Assembly: GCF_026340655.1 (NCBI RefSeq)
Contig: NZ_JAPEOZ010000001.1
Coordinates: 124,001-188,000, forward strand
DNA length: 64,000 nucleotides
Direction: 5' to 3'
DNA from: Streptomyces sp. NBC_01275
Lineage (GTDB): Bacteria; Actinomycetota; Actinomycetes; Streptomycetales; Streptomycetaceae
In this document: positions 1-8,074 of the stretch, piece by piece
How positions within the stretch are numbered: position 1 is the first letter of the stretch
Layout: the number at the start of each line of letters is the position of its first letter
Notes under the pieces: model-generated
Database searches by the model: none
What the model saw: the letters and a program-made list of their open reading frames with translations, nothing else
Told to the model about the DNA's origin: nothing
Program-made: the position numbers and the translations under genes

Positions 1-15
1 CTTCAAAGCAGTCAT
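1..15 (-). CDS. Start of a divergent gene cut by the window edge
   Basis: Reading leftward, an ATG at 15 is preceded by a good ribosome site (GGAGAG, about 7 nt upstream) and begins Met-Thr-Ala-Leu-Lys before the window ends. Only five codons are visible, so no function can be given from sequence. The two TetR operators at 35-73 lie immediately upstream of this start, so the gene would be a co-target of the TetR regulator at 2779. That a gene starts here is an inference from the ribosome site and the operators. Confidence 0.4.
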
Positions 16-34
16 GACTCTCTCCACAGAATGA

Positions 35-73
35 GAAACCGATCGGTTTCCATCACGATAAACCGATCGGTTT
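35..73. promoter_or_regulatory. Tandem TetR-type operators
   Basis: Two perfect copies of the palindrome AAACCGATCGGTTT lie at 36-49 and 60-73, the first extended to GAAACCGATCGGTTTC at 35-50. The same palindrome stands in front of the TetR gene (2733-2746), and diverged copies stand in front of the efflux gene (431-470). A repeat confined to three putative promoters of one locus is what a local autoregulated repressor would bind. Binding is inferred. Confidence 0.75.
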
Positions 74-430
74 CCAGGCGCAAGTCCGGCAGGGCCCCGG
101 CTTCACCGGGGCGTTCCGTACCCATGGACCCCTGGGATGACGAGCCCTCCAGCTCTCGACGTACATGGTGATGCGGTCGCCTCGCAGTGCGGACGTCGAG
201 CGGGTGTCGCTGCAGTCAGCCGGCTCGCCGCCCAAGTACGCCCGGGCGGCCCGCGGTCCCGGCCGTACGACACAAGGTGTCGACGCCGATGTGGACGCTC
301 CGCCGACAGAACGGCCGTGCTGCGACGTCGGGCAACGAGTCGCGCGTCGAGACAGCACCGCCGGCCTGGGCGGGCTTCGGCCTTGTCGAGTCGCGCCTTG
401 GTCGGAAGCGACCCGGTCACTTGCACCGTG

Positions 431-470
431 GAAACCGATCTGTTTTCTTCGGTGGAAACAGATCGGTTTC
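431..470. promoter_or_regulatory. Operator pair before the efflux gene
   Basis: GAAACCGATCTGTTTTC (431-447) and GAAACAGATCGGTTTC (455-470) are near-perfect reverse complements of one another and each is a one-base variant of the AAACCGATCGGTTT operator. They end about 40 bp before the GTG start at 511, a position suited to repression of the transporter. The stretch 74-430 between the operator groups shows no credible gene. Confidence 0.7.
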
Positions 471-510
471 CGGCCGATGGTCGGTCTATGGCCGGCAGCT
501 AAGGGGAAAA

Positions 511-2009
511 GTGAGTACCACCTTCGACCGCGGGGCGCCCGCCTCCGGGAAAACAGATTCGGCCCGCCGCGGCTCACATGCCGTGCGCTGGTGGGTGCTT
601 GTCGTGCTGGGCACGGCGCAGCTCATGGTCACGCTCGACGCGACCGTAGTGAACATCGCGCTGCCCGAAGCGCAACATGACCTCGGTTTCAGCGACGGCA
701 GCCGGCAGTGGGTCATCACGGGGTACGCCTTGGCTTTCGGCAGCCTGCTACTGCTCGGGGGCCGACTCGGTGACCTGTTCGGCCGACGTACGACCTTCGT
801 GACCGGCCTGATCGGTTTCGCGGCGGCATCCGTCGTCGGAGGCGCGGCCGGCAGCTTCGACATACTCGTCGCGGCACGCGTTGCCCAGGGCCTCTTCGCC
901 GCGCTGCTCGCGCCCGCGGCGCTCTCGCTGCTCAGCGTGACCTTCACCCAGCCGACCGAAAGGCCGAAAGCCTTCGGCATCTTCAGTGCGTTGTCCGGTG
1001 CGGGCGCCGCGGTCGGACTCCTGCTCGGCGGCATGCTCACCGAATGGGCGTCGTGGCGCTGGGTGATGTACGTGAACGTCGTTTTCGCGGGTGTCGCGTT
1101 GGTCGGCGCGTTGCTGCTGTTGGCCAAGCCCGTGGTCACCGCGCGACCCCGAATAGACATTCCTGGCACCGTCGTGGTGAGCGCCGCACTGTTCGGCATC
1201 GTCTACGGGTTCGCGCACGTCGAATCCACCAGTTGGACCGACCGGTCGCCCTCGGATCCATGATCAGCGGCGTGGTGCTGCTCGCGGTATTCGCATGGCT
1301 GGAGCTCAGGGTCGCGCATCCGCTGCTGCCGCTGCGAGTCGTGCTGGACAGAACCCGCGGCGGTTCGTTCCTGGCTGTGTTCGTCCTGGGCATGGGGATG
1401 TTCTCGATCTTCCTGTTCCTGACCTATTACCTGGAGGCCAGCATCGGCTACTCGCCGATCGAGGCCGGTCTGTCCTTCCTGCCGATGGTCGGGGGCATCG
1501 TCGCCTCGTCGACCACGGTGCCTTCGCTGCTGCTGCCCAAGGTCGGTCCGAAGATCGTGGTCAGCGCCGGCTTCCTGGTCTCCGCATCCGGTATGGCCCT
1601 GCTGACCCGGCTCACGCTGGACAGCGGCTACGTCGCCGACATCATGCCGGGCATGATCCTGTTGGGTCTCGGTATCGGTGCAGTGATGACCACCGCGTTC
1701 CAGGGTGCGACCGCAGGTGTGCACCACGAGGACGCGGGCGTCCCCTCGGCGCTGATCAACACCAGCCAGCAGGTGGGTGGCTCGATCAGCACGGCGCTGC
1801 TGACCACCGTCGCCTCGTCGGCCGCGACCGACTACCTGTCCTCGCACAAGCCCGGGGCGCTGACCGTGGCCCAGGCCGGGGTCGAGAGCTACACGGCCAC
1901 CCTGGCGTGGGGCGCCGGGATCTTCGTGGTCGGTGCGGTGCTCACGGCGTTCCCGATGCCGAATTCGGCTCTGACGCCGTCGGAAGGCGAGCCCGTGATC
2001 GCCCACTGA
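511..2009 (+). pseudogene. DHA2-type MFS drug efflux transporter, frameshifted
   Basis: A 14-TM EmrB/QacA-like proton antiporter for export of toxic compounds. The GTG at 511 follows an AAGGGGAAAA ribosome site. The N-terminal half has the motif D1/motif A hallmarks (LDATVVNIALP, then GGRLGDLFGRR). The frame ends at a TGA at 1261-1263, after ...HVESTSWTDRSPSDP. The missing half continues in another frame (...PVALGSMISGVVLLAVFAW...) to 2009. Adding one C near 1242-1243 restores a continuous DHA2 protein of about 500 residues, so one base was lost, either in the genome or in the read. It sits downstream of TetR operators and upstream of the TetR gene, which fits a drug-inducible pump. If the deletion is real the pump is inactive. 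Confidence 0.85.
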
Positions 2010-2249
2010 GCCTGAATCCACCGGGGATACACGCTGGTCACCACGAGTGGACTGTGGGAAATGCCCTGCTAACTGCGCTGACAGGTGTCCTCAAGGCACA
2101 AATCATCGCAGGTAGACAGGGCATCTCATCTCCGAGATGGCGCCCGCCTCTACCCGCTACCCGCGCGATGCGCCTTCAGCAGGCGCCGCTCATCACAGGT
2201 AGCGGTCACCCACGATGTGGGCTCAATTCCCGAGGCCGATAGGCACGCT

Positions 2250-2655
2250 GATCATGGCCGCCGCGGTCGGCCTGGGGATGGACGCCTTCCACCTCCCGCT
2301 GCTGTGGCTGGATCGGTGCGCTCACCTTCTTTGCCGTATTCGGCACGCCCGGCATGCCGGCGGCCACGTTGTTCTGTGTCGCGATGACGGTGCCGACAGC
2401 CGGCCGCCACCCCATCAAGGCGCTGCCCGGCTTCTACCGCTTCCTCACGGAGTTCGAGCCGCTGCGGCAGACCACCGGCGGCGTCCGCTCAATCCTCTAC
2501 TGCGGCGCCCCGGGAGACGAGGGCCCGGCCCGGGTAGGGCGATGACGGCTGTCGGCCTCATTGTGGCCGCGCTCCTCGGCTTCGAGGGCACGGCCTGGTC
2601 CGACTGCCAGGGGCTGCACCGCGCCCTCGTGGAGACGAAGCCGAGAAGACCTGCA
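2250..2655 (+). pseudogene. Remnant of an actinobacterial membrane protein (DUF3533/YhgE-like C-terminus)
   Basis: No intact frame exists between the efflux gene and TetR. Pieces of one protein can be read by switching frames: ...TLIMAAAVGLGMDAFHLPLL (2250-2310), then GALTFFAVFGTPGMPAATLF through PGFYRFLTEFEPLR (about 2316-2520), then AMTAVGLIVAALLGFEG through GLHRALVE (about 2538-2635). The FGTPGMPAATLF and LPGFYRF segments with flanking hydrophobic helices resemble the C-terminal membrane part of a Streptomyces ABC-2/DUF3533-like exporter, recognised from memory. At least two frameshifts are needed and the N-terminal part is missing. The stretch 2010-2249 holds nothing recognisable. Confidence 0.55.
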
Positions 2656-2732
2656 CCCCAACGTAGCGGGAACCGTATTCATATACCCTCTCGGCCGTGG
2701 GCGGCGTCGAAGATCACCTCGGCAAGCGTCGT

Positions 2733-2746
2733 AAACCGATCGGTTT
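2733..2746. promoter_or_regulatory. TetR autoregulatory operator
   Basis: A perfect AAACCGATCGGTTT palindrome, 32 bp before the TetR start at 2779 and identical to the copies at 36-49 and 60-73. It most likely overlaps the promoter of the regulator gene and mediates autorepression. Confidence 0.75.
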
Positions 2747-2778
2747 TCAATTGGCCGGAATCGAGTTAACCTCGCAAT

Positions 2779-3348
2779 ATGACCACCGACGCGAAGCCAA
2801 GTCCCCGAGAGCGGCTGCTGGAGGCAGCAGCCACGCTGATCTACCGAGACGGCGTCAGCATCGGCGTCGACGCGCTGTGCAAGGCGGCGGGGGTGTCGAA
2901 GCGCTCCATGTACCAACTGTTCGAGAGCAAAGGCGAACTGCTGGCCGCGAGCCTGGAGGAACGCGCCTCCGCCTACGTGGCGACTCTCCTGCCTGCGGCG
3001 GACGACAACCGGTCACCCCGCGAGCGGATCATGCACGTCTTCGACCAGTTGGCGTCACAGGCGGGTGCGCCCGACTTCCAGGGGTGTAGGTACCTCGTCG
3101 TGCAGATCGAGCTCAAAGACCAGAGCCACCCTGCGAGCCGGGTGGCCCACCGGGTCAAGGAGAACTTGACAGCCTTCTTCCGCGCCGAGGCCGAACACGG
3201 TGGGGCGAGCGATCCGAATCTGCTGGCCCGGCAGCTGATCCTCGTCTTCGACGGCGCCAGTGCCCGTGCGGGAATCAAGGCCGACACGCCGACAGGGCTC
3301 ATCGCTCCCACCGTGGCCGTCCTGCTCGATGCGGCGGACCTGCGCTGA
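2779..3348 (+). CDS. TetR/AcrR family transcriptional repressor
   Basis: A 189-residue protein, normal for the family. Residues about 10-55 form the TetR DNA-binding domain, with the helix-turn-helix around residues 29-50 (IGVDALCKAAGVSKRSMYQLFESKGEL). The remainder is a helical ligand-binding/dimerisation domain. The start ATG lies 32 bp after a copy of the AAACCGATCGGTTT palindrome. Further copies control the efflux gene (511) and the divergent gene at the left edge, so the regulator probably de-represses this small resistance locus when it binds a drug. The ligand is unknown. The regulator is intact although its target pump is frameshifted. Confidence 0.88.
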   Translation: MTTDAKPSPRERLLEAAATLIYRDGVSIGVDALCKAAGVSKRSMYQLFESKGELLAASLEERASAYVATLLPAADDNRSPRERIMHVFDQLASQAGAPDFQGCRYLVVQIELKDQSHPASRVAHRVKENLTAFFRAEAEHGGASDPNLLARQLILVFDGASARAGIKADTPTGLIAPTVAVLLDAADLR

Positions 3349-3409
3349 CGCATCGCATTTGCGGGCAGTCTCGGCGAGCGATGCGCTCGGCGAGTCACGG
3401 CCGGCCTCC

Positions 3410-3640
3410 AGCGACCCGGGCATTTCTGGCGGCGGCGTCGAATGGCTCGCCGCCCTGGTGGGACGCTCAAGGTCCCTCGAGATCGTCCTGGGCGCGGACG
3501 ACTTCGACGCGGACATCGCCGAACGATACGGCTGGATCAACCGGGCCGTTCCCGGCAGCGAACTCGACGCGTTCGTCGACGCGTTCGTCGACGCCTTCGC
3601 CGAGCGCGTGAGCCGTTTCGAGAAGCGCGTGCTGGAGACC
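3410..3640 (+). pseudogene. C-terminal fragment of an enoyl-CoA hydratase/isomerase
   Basis: The open frame encodes GGGVEWLAALVGRSRSLEIV, then LGADDFDADIAERYGWINRA and VPGSELDAFVDAF, the typical crotonase-fold helix with the ERYGWINR segment. The N-terminal two thirds, including the oxyanion-hole region, are absent. A 12-bp unit GACGCGTTCGTC is tandemly duplicated at 3566-3577 and 3578-3589, giving DAFVDAFVDAF. The fragment runs without a stop into transposase sequence near 3640, so the insertion sequence interrupted or replaced its end. Boundaries are approximate. Confidence 0.7.
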
Positions 3641-4680
3641 GGCAGGCCGATCGTCGAGGTCGCGAAGGACCTGGGCATCAACGAGACCACCCTGGCCAGC
3701 TGGGTGTCACGGGCCCGCCGGGCCGGGGACCGCGCCGACCGGTGAGAGCGACGAGCTGGAGCGGCTGCGACGGGAGAACGCCCAGCTCAAGCGGGACAAC
3801 AAGGAACTGGTCATGGAGCGTGATGTGCTCAAACGCTGCATGGGCGAGTCGTGGTTCTACAAGCACCGCAGCCGCGAGCCCACCGGGCGGCAGGCTCGCC
3901 GCCCGCGGCTGGTGCAGGCTGTCCAGGAGGAGTTCACCGACTCCGGTGGCGCCTACGGCTCACCGAGAGTCTGGATCACGCTGGTCCGCAAGAGCTGGCG
4001 CGTCTCGGTGAACACCATCGCGAAGATCATGGCCTAGCTCGGCCTGGCCGGCCGCACAGTCCGCAGACGCCGGGGGCTGACCCGGCCCGGCAAGCGGCCG
4101 GCGAGCCCGGACTTCGTGCGCCGCGACTTCACCGCGGAGGCCCCCGACCTGGTGTGGTGCGGGGACATGACGGAGATCGACACCGGCGAGGGCAAGCTGT
4201 ATCTGGCCACGGTCATCGACCTGTTCTCCCGCCGCCTGCTGGGCTATGCGATGGGTGCCCGACACGACGCCGACCTGGTCGTCGCCGCCCTGCACATGGC
4301 CACCGCGACCCGCGGCGGGGACGTCCACGGTGTGATCTTCCACAGCGACCGCGGCAGCGAGTACGCGTCGCGGAAGTTCCGCCGTGCCTGCCGGAAGCGG
4401 GGCGTCACCCAGTCCATGGGGCGGGTCGGCTCGTGCTTCGACAACGCCGTCAGCGAGGCGTTCAACAGCGTGCTCAAGGTCGAGTACACCCACCGGCGCA
4501 CCTTCGCCACCCGTGCCGAGGCCCCGATCCGGATCGCGACCTGGAGCACCGACTTCTACAACGCTCGACGGCTACACAGCGTGTGTGGCTTCAAGAGTCC
4601 GATCGACTACGAAAACGACTACTGGGCCGACCTCAGCAAGGGGCTGGCTGCATAGGAAGGTCTCCACGATTCGAGGGGAT
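3637..4680 (+). mobile_element. Degenerate IS3-family insertion sequence
   Basis: Contains the end of an OrfA (LETGRPIVEVAKDLGINETT, a helix-turn-helix, followed after a frame change by the leucine-zipper stretch ELERLRRENAQLKRDNKELV) and an OrfB transposase with DDE core. The left end lacks the first part of OrfA and fuses to the enoyl-CoA hydratase fragment. The right end is probably near CTCCACGATTCGAGG at 4661-4675. I could not identify a matching left terminal inverted repeat or a target duplication. With an OrfA frameshift and an OrfB nonsense codon, the element cannot encode its own transposase. Confidence 0.75.
3741..4655 (+). pseudogene. IS3-family transposase OrfB, interrupted by a stop codon
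   Basis: One frame runs from the zipper (GESDELERLRREN, 3741) through MERDVLKRCM and GGAYGSPRVW to IAKIMA, then hits TAG at 4035-4037, and continues in the same frame as LGLAGRTVRRRRGLTRP to the end. Relatives have a glutamate or similar residue there, so a GAG to TAG change is likely. The integrase core is otherwise complete: first Asp in WCGDMTEIDTGEGKLYL, second in FHSDRGSEY, Glu in DNAVSEAFNSVLKVE, and the terminal YNARRLHS. The downstream part (4116-4655) could be translated alone but would lack the DNA-binding domain. Confidence 0.85.
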
Positions 4681-5070
4681 TGAGAAATCCCCGCCAAGGC
4701 TGCGGCAGCCCTGTCCGTCGACTCTGTAACACCAGTGCCTGGTGGTCAGCCAGTATTTCGGGGATGCTCGGTACAGCGGGCCGAAAGCGGGCTCCCCCGC
4801 CAGGCCTGCATGGAAGGGAAGACTCCCGAGCCTGGGATCGAGACGCGAAGTGCTTACCACGCCCACCCGCAACACTCCAGCCGCGCAGTCGCAGCCGGCC
4901 GCGTTCGCAGCCGCTCAGGCGACCACCACAGCCGCACCGTCGACGCTTCCGGCAGCCTGAGCCCGCTTCGGAGCGCCACGGACCGCCAAGATCGTTAAGT
5001 GGCCTAACCCGGCCTGACCTGGAAAAATAAACGTCAGGGACTCTTCTACTAGTCTCACCTGGAGGCAACC
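4681..5070. other. Gene-free spacer after the IS element, with the dhaK promoter region
   Basis: I see no supported gene here. A reverse-strand frame (4633-4875) reads PAFGPLYRASPKYWLTTRHW and could be a fossil, but I do not recognise it. The last 40 bp carry AT-richer sequence (GGAAAAATAAACGTC, then TCTACTAGTCTC) and the ribosome site CTGGAGG before dhaK, so the promoter probably lies there. Confidence 0.4.
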
Positions 5071-6063
5071 GTGAAGATGCTCATCAACGTTGCGGAGACC
5101 GTGGTCGCGGACGCGCTGCGCGGTATGGCGGCCGCCCACCCCGAGCTGACCGTGGACGTCGAGAACCGGGTGATCGTGCGCAGGGACGCCCCGGTGGCCG
5201 GGAAGGTGGCCCTGGTGTCCGGGGGCGGCTCGGGGCACGAGCCGTTGCACGGAGGGTTCGTGGGCCCCGGGATGCTCTCGGCGGCCTGTCCCGGCGAGGT
5301 GTTCACCTCCCCGGTGCCCGACCAGATGCTGCGGGCCGCCGCGGCCGTGAACAGCGGGGCCGGTGTGCTGTTCGTCGTCAAGAACTACACCGGCGACGTG
5401 CTCAACTTCGACATGGCGGCCGAGCTCGCCGAGGACGAGGGCATCCAGATCGCGAAGGTGCTGGTCAACGACGACGTGGCCGTCACCGACAGCCTGTACA
5501 CGGCCGGCCGGCGCGGGACGGGCGCGACGCTCTTCGTGGAGAAGATCGCCGGGGCCGCCGCCGACGAGGGACAGCCGCTGGAGCGCGTCCAGGCCGTCGC
5601 CGCGCAGGTCAACGAGAACTCCCGCAGCTTCGGCGTGGCCCTCAGCGCGTGCACCACGCCGGCCAAGGGCAGCCCGACCTTCGACCTCCCGGCCGGCGAG
5701 CTGGAGCTGGGCATCGGCATCCACGGCGAGCCGGGACGGGAGCGGCGCTCGATGATGACGTCCGGCGAGATCGCCGACTTCGCCGTCCACGCGATCCTGG
5801 AGGACATGACCCCGCGCAATCCGGTGCTCGTCCTGGTCAACGGCATGGGCGCGACACCGCTGCTGGAGCTGTACGGCTTCAACGCCGAGGTGCAGCGGGT
5901 GCTGACCCAGCGCGGGGTGGCCGTCGCCCGTACGCTCGTCGGCAACTACGTCACGTCCCTCGACATGGCCGGCGCCTCGGTGACTTTGTGCCAGATCAAC
6001 GAGGATCTGCTGCGCCTGTGGGACGCGCCGGTACGGACGGCGGGACTGCGCTGGGGCATGTGA
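5071..6063 (+). CDS. dhaK: Dihydroxyacetone kinase, substrate-binding subunit DhaK
   Basis: DhaK holds dihydroxyacetone covalently while DhaL transfers a phosphate to it, giving dihydroxyacetone phosphate for glycolysis. The 330-residue protein shows all key residues at their usual numbers: His56 in SGGGSGHEP, Asp109 in YTGDV and His218 in GIGIHGEPGR, the residue forming the hemiaminal bond with the substrate. The GTG start at 5071 follows CTGGAGG at 5060-5066; the in-frame ATG at 5077 has poorer spacing. First gene of a dhaK-dhaL-dhaM operon. No DhaR-type activator is adjacent; the TetR at 7292 is convergent and faces its own SDR target. The end of the gene and its stop codon are duplicated (see 6047-6107). 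Confidence 0.96.
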   Translation: MKMLINVAETVVADALRGMAAAHPELTVDVENRVIVRRDAPVAGKVALVSGGGSGHEPLHGGFVGPGMLSAACPGEVFTSPVPDQMLRAAAAVNSGAGVLFVVKNYTGDVLNFDMAAELAEDEGIQIAKVLVNDDVAVTDSLYTAGRRGTGATLFVEKIAGAAADEGQPLERVQAVAAQVNENSRSFGVALSACTTPAKGSPTFDLPAGELELGIGIHGEPGRERRSMMTSGEIADFAVHAILEDMTPRNPVLVLVNGMGATPLLELYGFNAEVQRVLTQRGVAVARTLVGNYVTSLDMAGASVTLCQINEDLLRLWDAPVRTAGLRWGM

Positions 6064-6107
6064 GCGGGCAGAAGAGCTTGCGCTGGGGCATGTGAGCGGG
6101 CAGAAGA
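6047..6107 (+). repeat. Direct duplication of the dhaK 3' end
   Basis: A 29-bp segment covering the last four codons, the TGA and the following bases is present at 6047-6075 and again at 6079-6107, a 32-bp period. The second copy is non-coding. It recreates an in-frame-looking RWGM-stop end. This is the signature of a recent slippage or short tandem duplication. Confidence 0.9.
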
Positions 6108-6207
6108 ACGGGCGGGCGAGCGGGCAGGAGGGCCGCGCCCGGACCGTACCGACCACGAGACCCACCACGCAGACCGACCAGGCCGACCGACCATGCAAGG
6201 AGAGCCC

Positions 6208-6807
6208 GTGCTCGACGCCGACTTCTTCCGCCGTTGGATGACGGCGACCGCCGCGTCCGTCGCCCGCGAGGCGGAACGGCTCACCGCCCTCGACTCGCCC
6301 ATCGGGGACGCCGACCACGGAAGCAACCTCCAGCGCGGCTTCACCGCGGTCGCCGCCGTGCTGGACAAGGAGGAAACCGAGACGCCCGGCGCCGTCCTGG
6401 TCCTCGCGGGGCGGCAGCTCATCTCGACGGTCGGCGGCGCGTCGGGCCCCTTGTACGGCACGCTGCTGCGCCGGACCGGGAAGGCGCTCGGCGACGCGGC
6501 CGAGGTGAGCGAGGAGCAGCTGACGGAGGCGTTGCGCACGGGCGTGGACGCCGTGATGCAGCTCGGGGGCGCCGCGCCCGGCGACAAGACCATGATCGAC
6601 GCCCTGGTGCCGGCCGTCGCCGCCCTCCCCGAGGGTTTCGCCGCCGCCGCTGCCGCCGCCGAGCAGGGCGCCGAGGCGACGACGCCGCTGCAGGCCCGCA
6701 AGGGCCGGGCCAGCTATCTCGGCGAGCGCAGCATCGGGCACCAGGATCCGGGGGCGACCTCGTCGGCGCTGCTGATCGCCGCGCTGGCCGAGGCGGGCGG
6801 GAAGTGA
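6208..6807 (+). CDS. dhaL: Dihydroxyacetone kinase, ADP-binding subunit DhaL
   Basis: DhaL carries a permanently bound ADP that is rephosphorylated by phospho-DhaM and passes the phosphate to DhaK-bound dihydroxyacetone. The Mg-ADP site DSPIGDADHGSN (Asp29, Asp34, Asp36, His37) and the glycine-rich TVGGASGPLYG are present, and length (199 residues) is normal for the stand-alone PTS-linked subunit. The GTG at 6208 is preferred because AAGGAG lies 5 nt before it; an in-frame ATG at 6193 has no ribosome site. It follows dhaK after a 144-bp spacer that contains the duplicated dhaK end, and is 7 bp from dhaM. Confidence 0.95.
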   Translation: MLDADFFRRWMTATAASVAREAERLTALDSPIGDADHGSNLQRGFTAVAAVLDKEETETPGAVLVLAGRQLISTVGGASGPLYGTLLRRTGKALGDAAEVSEEQLTEALRTGVDAVMQLGGAAPGDKTMIDALVPAVAALPEGFAAAAAAAEQGAEATTPLQARKGRASYLGERSIGHQDPGATSSALLIAALAEAGGK

Positions 6808-6814
6808 GCCGCCG

Positions 6815-7270
6815 ATGAGCGAGGAGAAGGTGAGCGAGAAGAGAGTGGGCGAGGAGAAGGTGAGCGAAGAGAAGCTGGTCGGGATCGTGCTGGTGTCGCA
6901 CAGCGCGCCGGTGGCCGCCGCCGTGGCCGATCTGGCCCGGGGTCTCGCGGGCCGCGGCACGGCCGTGCCGGTCGCTCCGGCGGGCGGCACCGAGGGCGGC
7001 GGGCTGGGCACGAGCGCCGAGCTGATCGCCGCCGCTGCCGCCGCCGTGGACCGGGGAGCGGGGGTCGCCCTCCTCGCCGATCTGGGCAGCGCCGTCCTGA
7101 CGGTGAAGGCGCTGCTCGCCGAGGGCGACGAGCTGCCCGACGGCGCCCGTCTGGTCGACGCCCCGTTCGTCGAGGGCGCGGTGGCCGCGGTGGTCACGGC
7201 GGCGACGGGCGCCGACCTGGACGCCGTAGAAGCGGCCGCGGCGGAGGCGTACGGCTACCGGAAGGCGTGA
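6815..7270 (+). CDS. dhaM: PTS-dependent phosphotransferase DhaM (EIIA-Man-like)
   Basis: DhaM accepts phosphate from HPr and hands it to the ADP of DhaL, coupling dihydroxyacetone use to the PTS. The mannose-type EIIA fold is shown by GIVLVSHSAPVA, with the phosphorylatable His at residue 29, GGTEGGGLGTS and LLADLGSAVLT. Only the EIIA part is present (151 residues), without the HPr and EI domains fused in enterobacterial DhaM, which is normal for actinomycetes. The first 20 residues are an unusual charged repeat (SEEKVSEKRVGEEKVSEEK) generated by a repeated GAG-AAG unit. GTG codons inside it could be the true start, giving a protein closer to family length. Confidence 0.9.
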   Translation: MSEEKVSEKRVGEEKVSEEKLVGIVLVSHSAPVAAAVADLARGLAGRGTAVPVAPAGGTEGGGLGTSAELIAAAAAAVDRGAGVALLADLGSAVLTVKALLAEGDELPDGARLVDAPFVEGAVAAVVTAATGADLDAVEAAAAEAYGYRKA

Positions 7271-7291
7271 CCGGAAGGTGTGACGCCGGGC

Positions 7292-7930
7292 TCAGGTCAG
7301 TCCGCGGGCCACGACGGCGAGGGCCGAGCGGAGGGCTTCCGCCAGCTCGGTCCGCGCCGTCGCACGGTCGGCGGGGGTGTCCGTGGCGCGCCACGCATGG
7401 TGTTCCACGGCCGCGCGCAGGGCCGCGTTGAACATCGCCGCCTGAACCGTCGACCGGAAGTCGGCGTCCGGCAGGCCGGCCCGTTCGGCGAGGGCGCGGG
7501 CGAACGCCGGTTCGGCCTCGTCGTGCGTCTGGAGCCAGACCGCGCGCAGGCCCGGTTCGGTGCGGGTCAGTCGTACCAGCGCTCCGACGGTGGTGGGGTC
7601 GGGGCCGACGAGGAGGCGCTCGTCGTCCTCCAGCTGCCAGGCGAAGGCGTCTTCGAGGGGGCGGCCGGGGGGCCACTCGCGCAGACAGGCGGCGATCACG
7701 TCGATGCCGGCCGTGAGGAGCGGGCGTACACAGCTCTCCTTGCTGGGGAAGTAGCGCCAGACCGTGCGGGCGGAGACGCCGACGGCCTGGCCGATCTGCT
7801 CGCCGGTGGTCGCCGCGACGCCCTGGTCGACGAACAGGTCCACCGCGGCGCGGGCGATCTCCAGCCGGATCTCCGCCCTGCGCTCCTCGGTCAGGGGCGG
7901 TCGCCCCGTGCGTCCGCGCGATGCGGTCAT
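7292..7930 (-). CDS. TetR family transcriptional regulator
   Basis: 212 residues from the ATG at 7930, chosen because GGAGGAC stands just upstream; the open frame runs further but without support. Residues about 15-65 form the winged DNA-binding part with helix-turn-helix TTGEQIGQAVGVSARTVWRY, and the rest is a ligand-binding domain with a conserved FNAALRAAVEHH segment. It diverges from an SDR gene (8075) across a long palindrome at 7987-8017, the classic arrangement of a repressor and its single target. Convergent with dhaM, 21 bp apart. Confidence 0.9.
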   Translation of the reverse strand: MTASRGRTGRPPLTEERRAEIRLEIARAAVDLFVDQGVAATTGEQIGQAVGVSARTVWRYFPSKESCVRPLLTAGIDVIAACLREWPPGRPLEDAFAWQLEDDERLLVGPDPTTVGALVRLTRTEPGLRAVWLQTHDEAEPAFARALAERAGLPDADFRSTVQAAMFNAALRAAVEHHAWRATDTPADRATARTELAEALRSALAVVARGLT

Positions 7931-7986
7931 GCCGTCCTCCGGAATCCGGTGATCACTTCCTCGATGATTCGTGAATTCTCCCCCCA

Positions 7987-8017
7987 CGACTTTATGTCAC
8001 TCGAAGACATTAAGTCG
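7987..8017. promoter_or_regulatory. TetR operator between divergent genes
   Basis: A 31-bp inverted repeat centred at 8002. The arms are CGACTTTATGTCA and AGACATTAAGTCG, separated by CTCGA, with one mismatch at position 6 and one at the inner end of the arms. It is the only strong dyad between the TetR gene (start 7930) and the SDR gene (start 8075) and overlaps where either promoter would lie. Binding is inferred from position. Confidence 0.75.
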
Positions 8018-8074
8018 TAGGGTGGCCTCACCAGCAGCACGGACCAGAGCACGGATCACAGCTAGGAGCACCTC

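Noticed and set aside
4619..5068. Reverse-strand frame of 149 codons after the IS element
   Set aside because: No ribosome site, no recognised family, overlaps the dhaK promoter; kept only as a possible fossil in the spacer entry.
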